From the NCBI GenBank assembly GCA_945905815.1, contig CAMDQH010000018.1, positions 1 through 48,464 on the forward strand: a DNA stretch of 48,464 nucleotides, read 5' to 3'. Origin of the DNA: Bacteriovorax stolpii. GTDB taxonomy: Bacteria > Bdellovibrionota > Bacteriovoracia > Bacteriovoracales > Bacteriovoracaceae. Below the pieces are notes generated by a model. The model was not told the origin of the DNA. It did not search any database and was given only the letters and a program-made list of their open reading frames with translations. Positions 48,433 to 48,464 of the stretch are shown here, piece by piece. Both the position numbers and the translations under genes were made by a program. How positions within the stretch are numbered: position 1 is the first letter of the stretch; each line of letters starts with the position of its first letter.

Positions 48433-48464
48433 ATGTCCGTTCACTTGTTAGAATTTCAAAGTTC
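48433..48464 (+). CDS. Possible start of a divergent gene (partial)
   Basis: ATG 48433 opens a frame of ten codons to the window end (MSVHLLEFQS). The ribosome-binding site is weak (AAGAGAAAA). It is supported only by its place opposite the regulator with an inverted repeat between them. Confidence 0.25.
   Translation, partial: MSVHLLEFQS

Noticed and set aside
1-48464. tRNA, rRNA or riboswitch genes
   Set aside because: Nothing with a tRNA T-loop pattern or known riboswitch core was found by eye; small structured RNAs cannot be excluded without a covariance search.

Overview
The window is a compact, AT-rich chromosomal segment. The first ~32 kb and the last ~6.5 kb hold ordinary housekeeping genes. 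An ~8 kb accessory region (about 33.85-41.99 kb) lies between an acyl-CoA synthetase gene and an oligopeptide-binding-protein gene. The type IV pilus genes are ordered as in Myxococcus xanthus (ABC ATPase PilH, permease PilI, prepilin peptidase PilD, then PilM-N-O-P-Q). Together with the low GC, many secreted small proteins, a TIGR02147/DUF4423-type regulator and a stand-alone AMIN-type protein, this suggests a member of the Bdellovibrionota, probably Bacteriovorax/Peredibacter-like. That placement is an inference from gene content and order.

Layout of the core. 1-2203: the tail of an Ala/Ser/Thr-rich protein, a strong terminator and a GT-C-like membrane protein. 2252-10244: pilus assembly, with a divergent TPR membrane protein, pilH, pilI, pilD and then pilMNOPQ behind its own promoter. 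10257-22367: a co-directional run with a TPR protein, aroQ, efp, accB, accC, a helical-repeat protein, tamB and an Omp85/TamA-like gene. 22438-23412: promoter, rplM, rpsI, terminator. 23428-28566: a degenerate UvrA paralogue, a membrane-anchored secreted protein and a matrixin-type metalloprotease. 28623-31693: AMIN-like protein and lon. A bidirectional terminator then separates lon from minus-strand rpoZ and the acyl-CoA synthetase. At the far end minus-strand alaS and an OppA/DppA-like lipoprotein form an operon, followed by three small envelope or regulatory genes.

The accessory region carries small toxin-antitoxin-like modules and ATPases. They are: a three-gene unknown cassette ending in an XRE regulator (33975-34858); a DUF4258/BECR-like toxin with a DUF2283-HTH antitoxin (35038-35777); a winged-helix antitoxin-like gene with its own operator (35875-36294); an AAA_14/DUF4143 ATPase behind tandem GGTTAACC palindromes (36454-37569); a HipBA module with three operators at exact 40-bp spacing (38593-40268); a second AAA_14/DUF4143 ATPase (40508-41647); and two gene remnants.

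The most notable observation is how these cassettes are bounded. Diverged copies of the flanking core genes punctuate the region. On the left is a second copy of the acyl-CoA synthetase upstream region (33849-33976 and 34868-34992). On the right are three copies of the 3' end of the oligopeptide-binding gene (38281-38580, 40220-40330 and the intact one at 41909-42199). The right-hand copies differ mostly at synonymous positions, so they look imported from relatives rather than duplicated in place. This reads as an accretion hot spot where defence or addiction cassettes arrive with a piece of the neighbouring core gene. Both DUF4143 ATPase genes also appear to be transcribed as leaderless mRNAs from promoters overlapped by inverted repeats.
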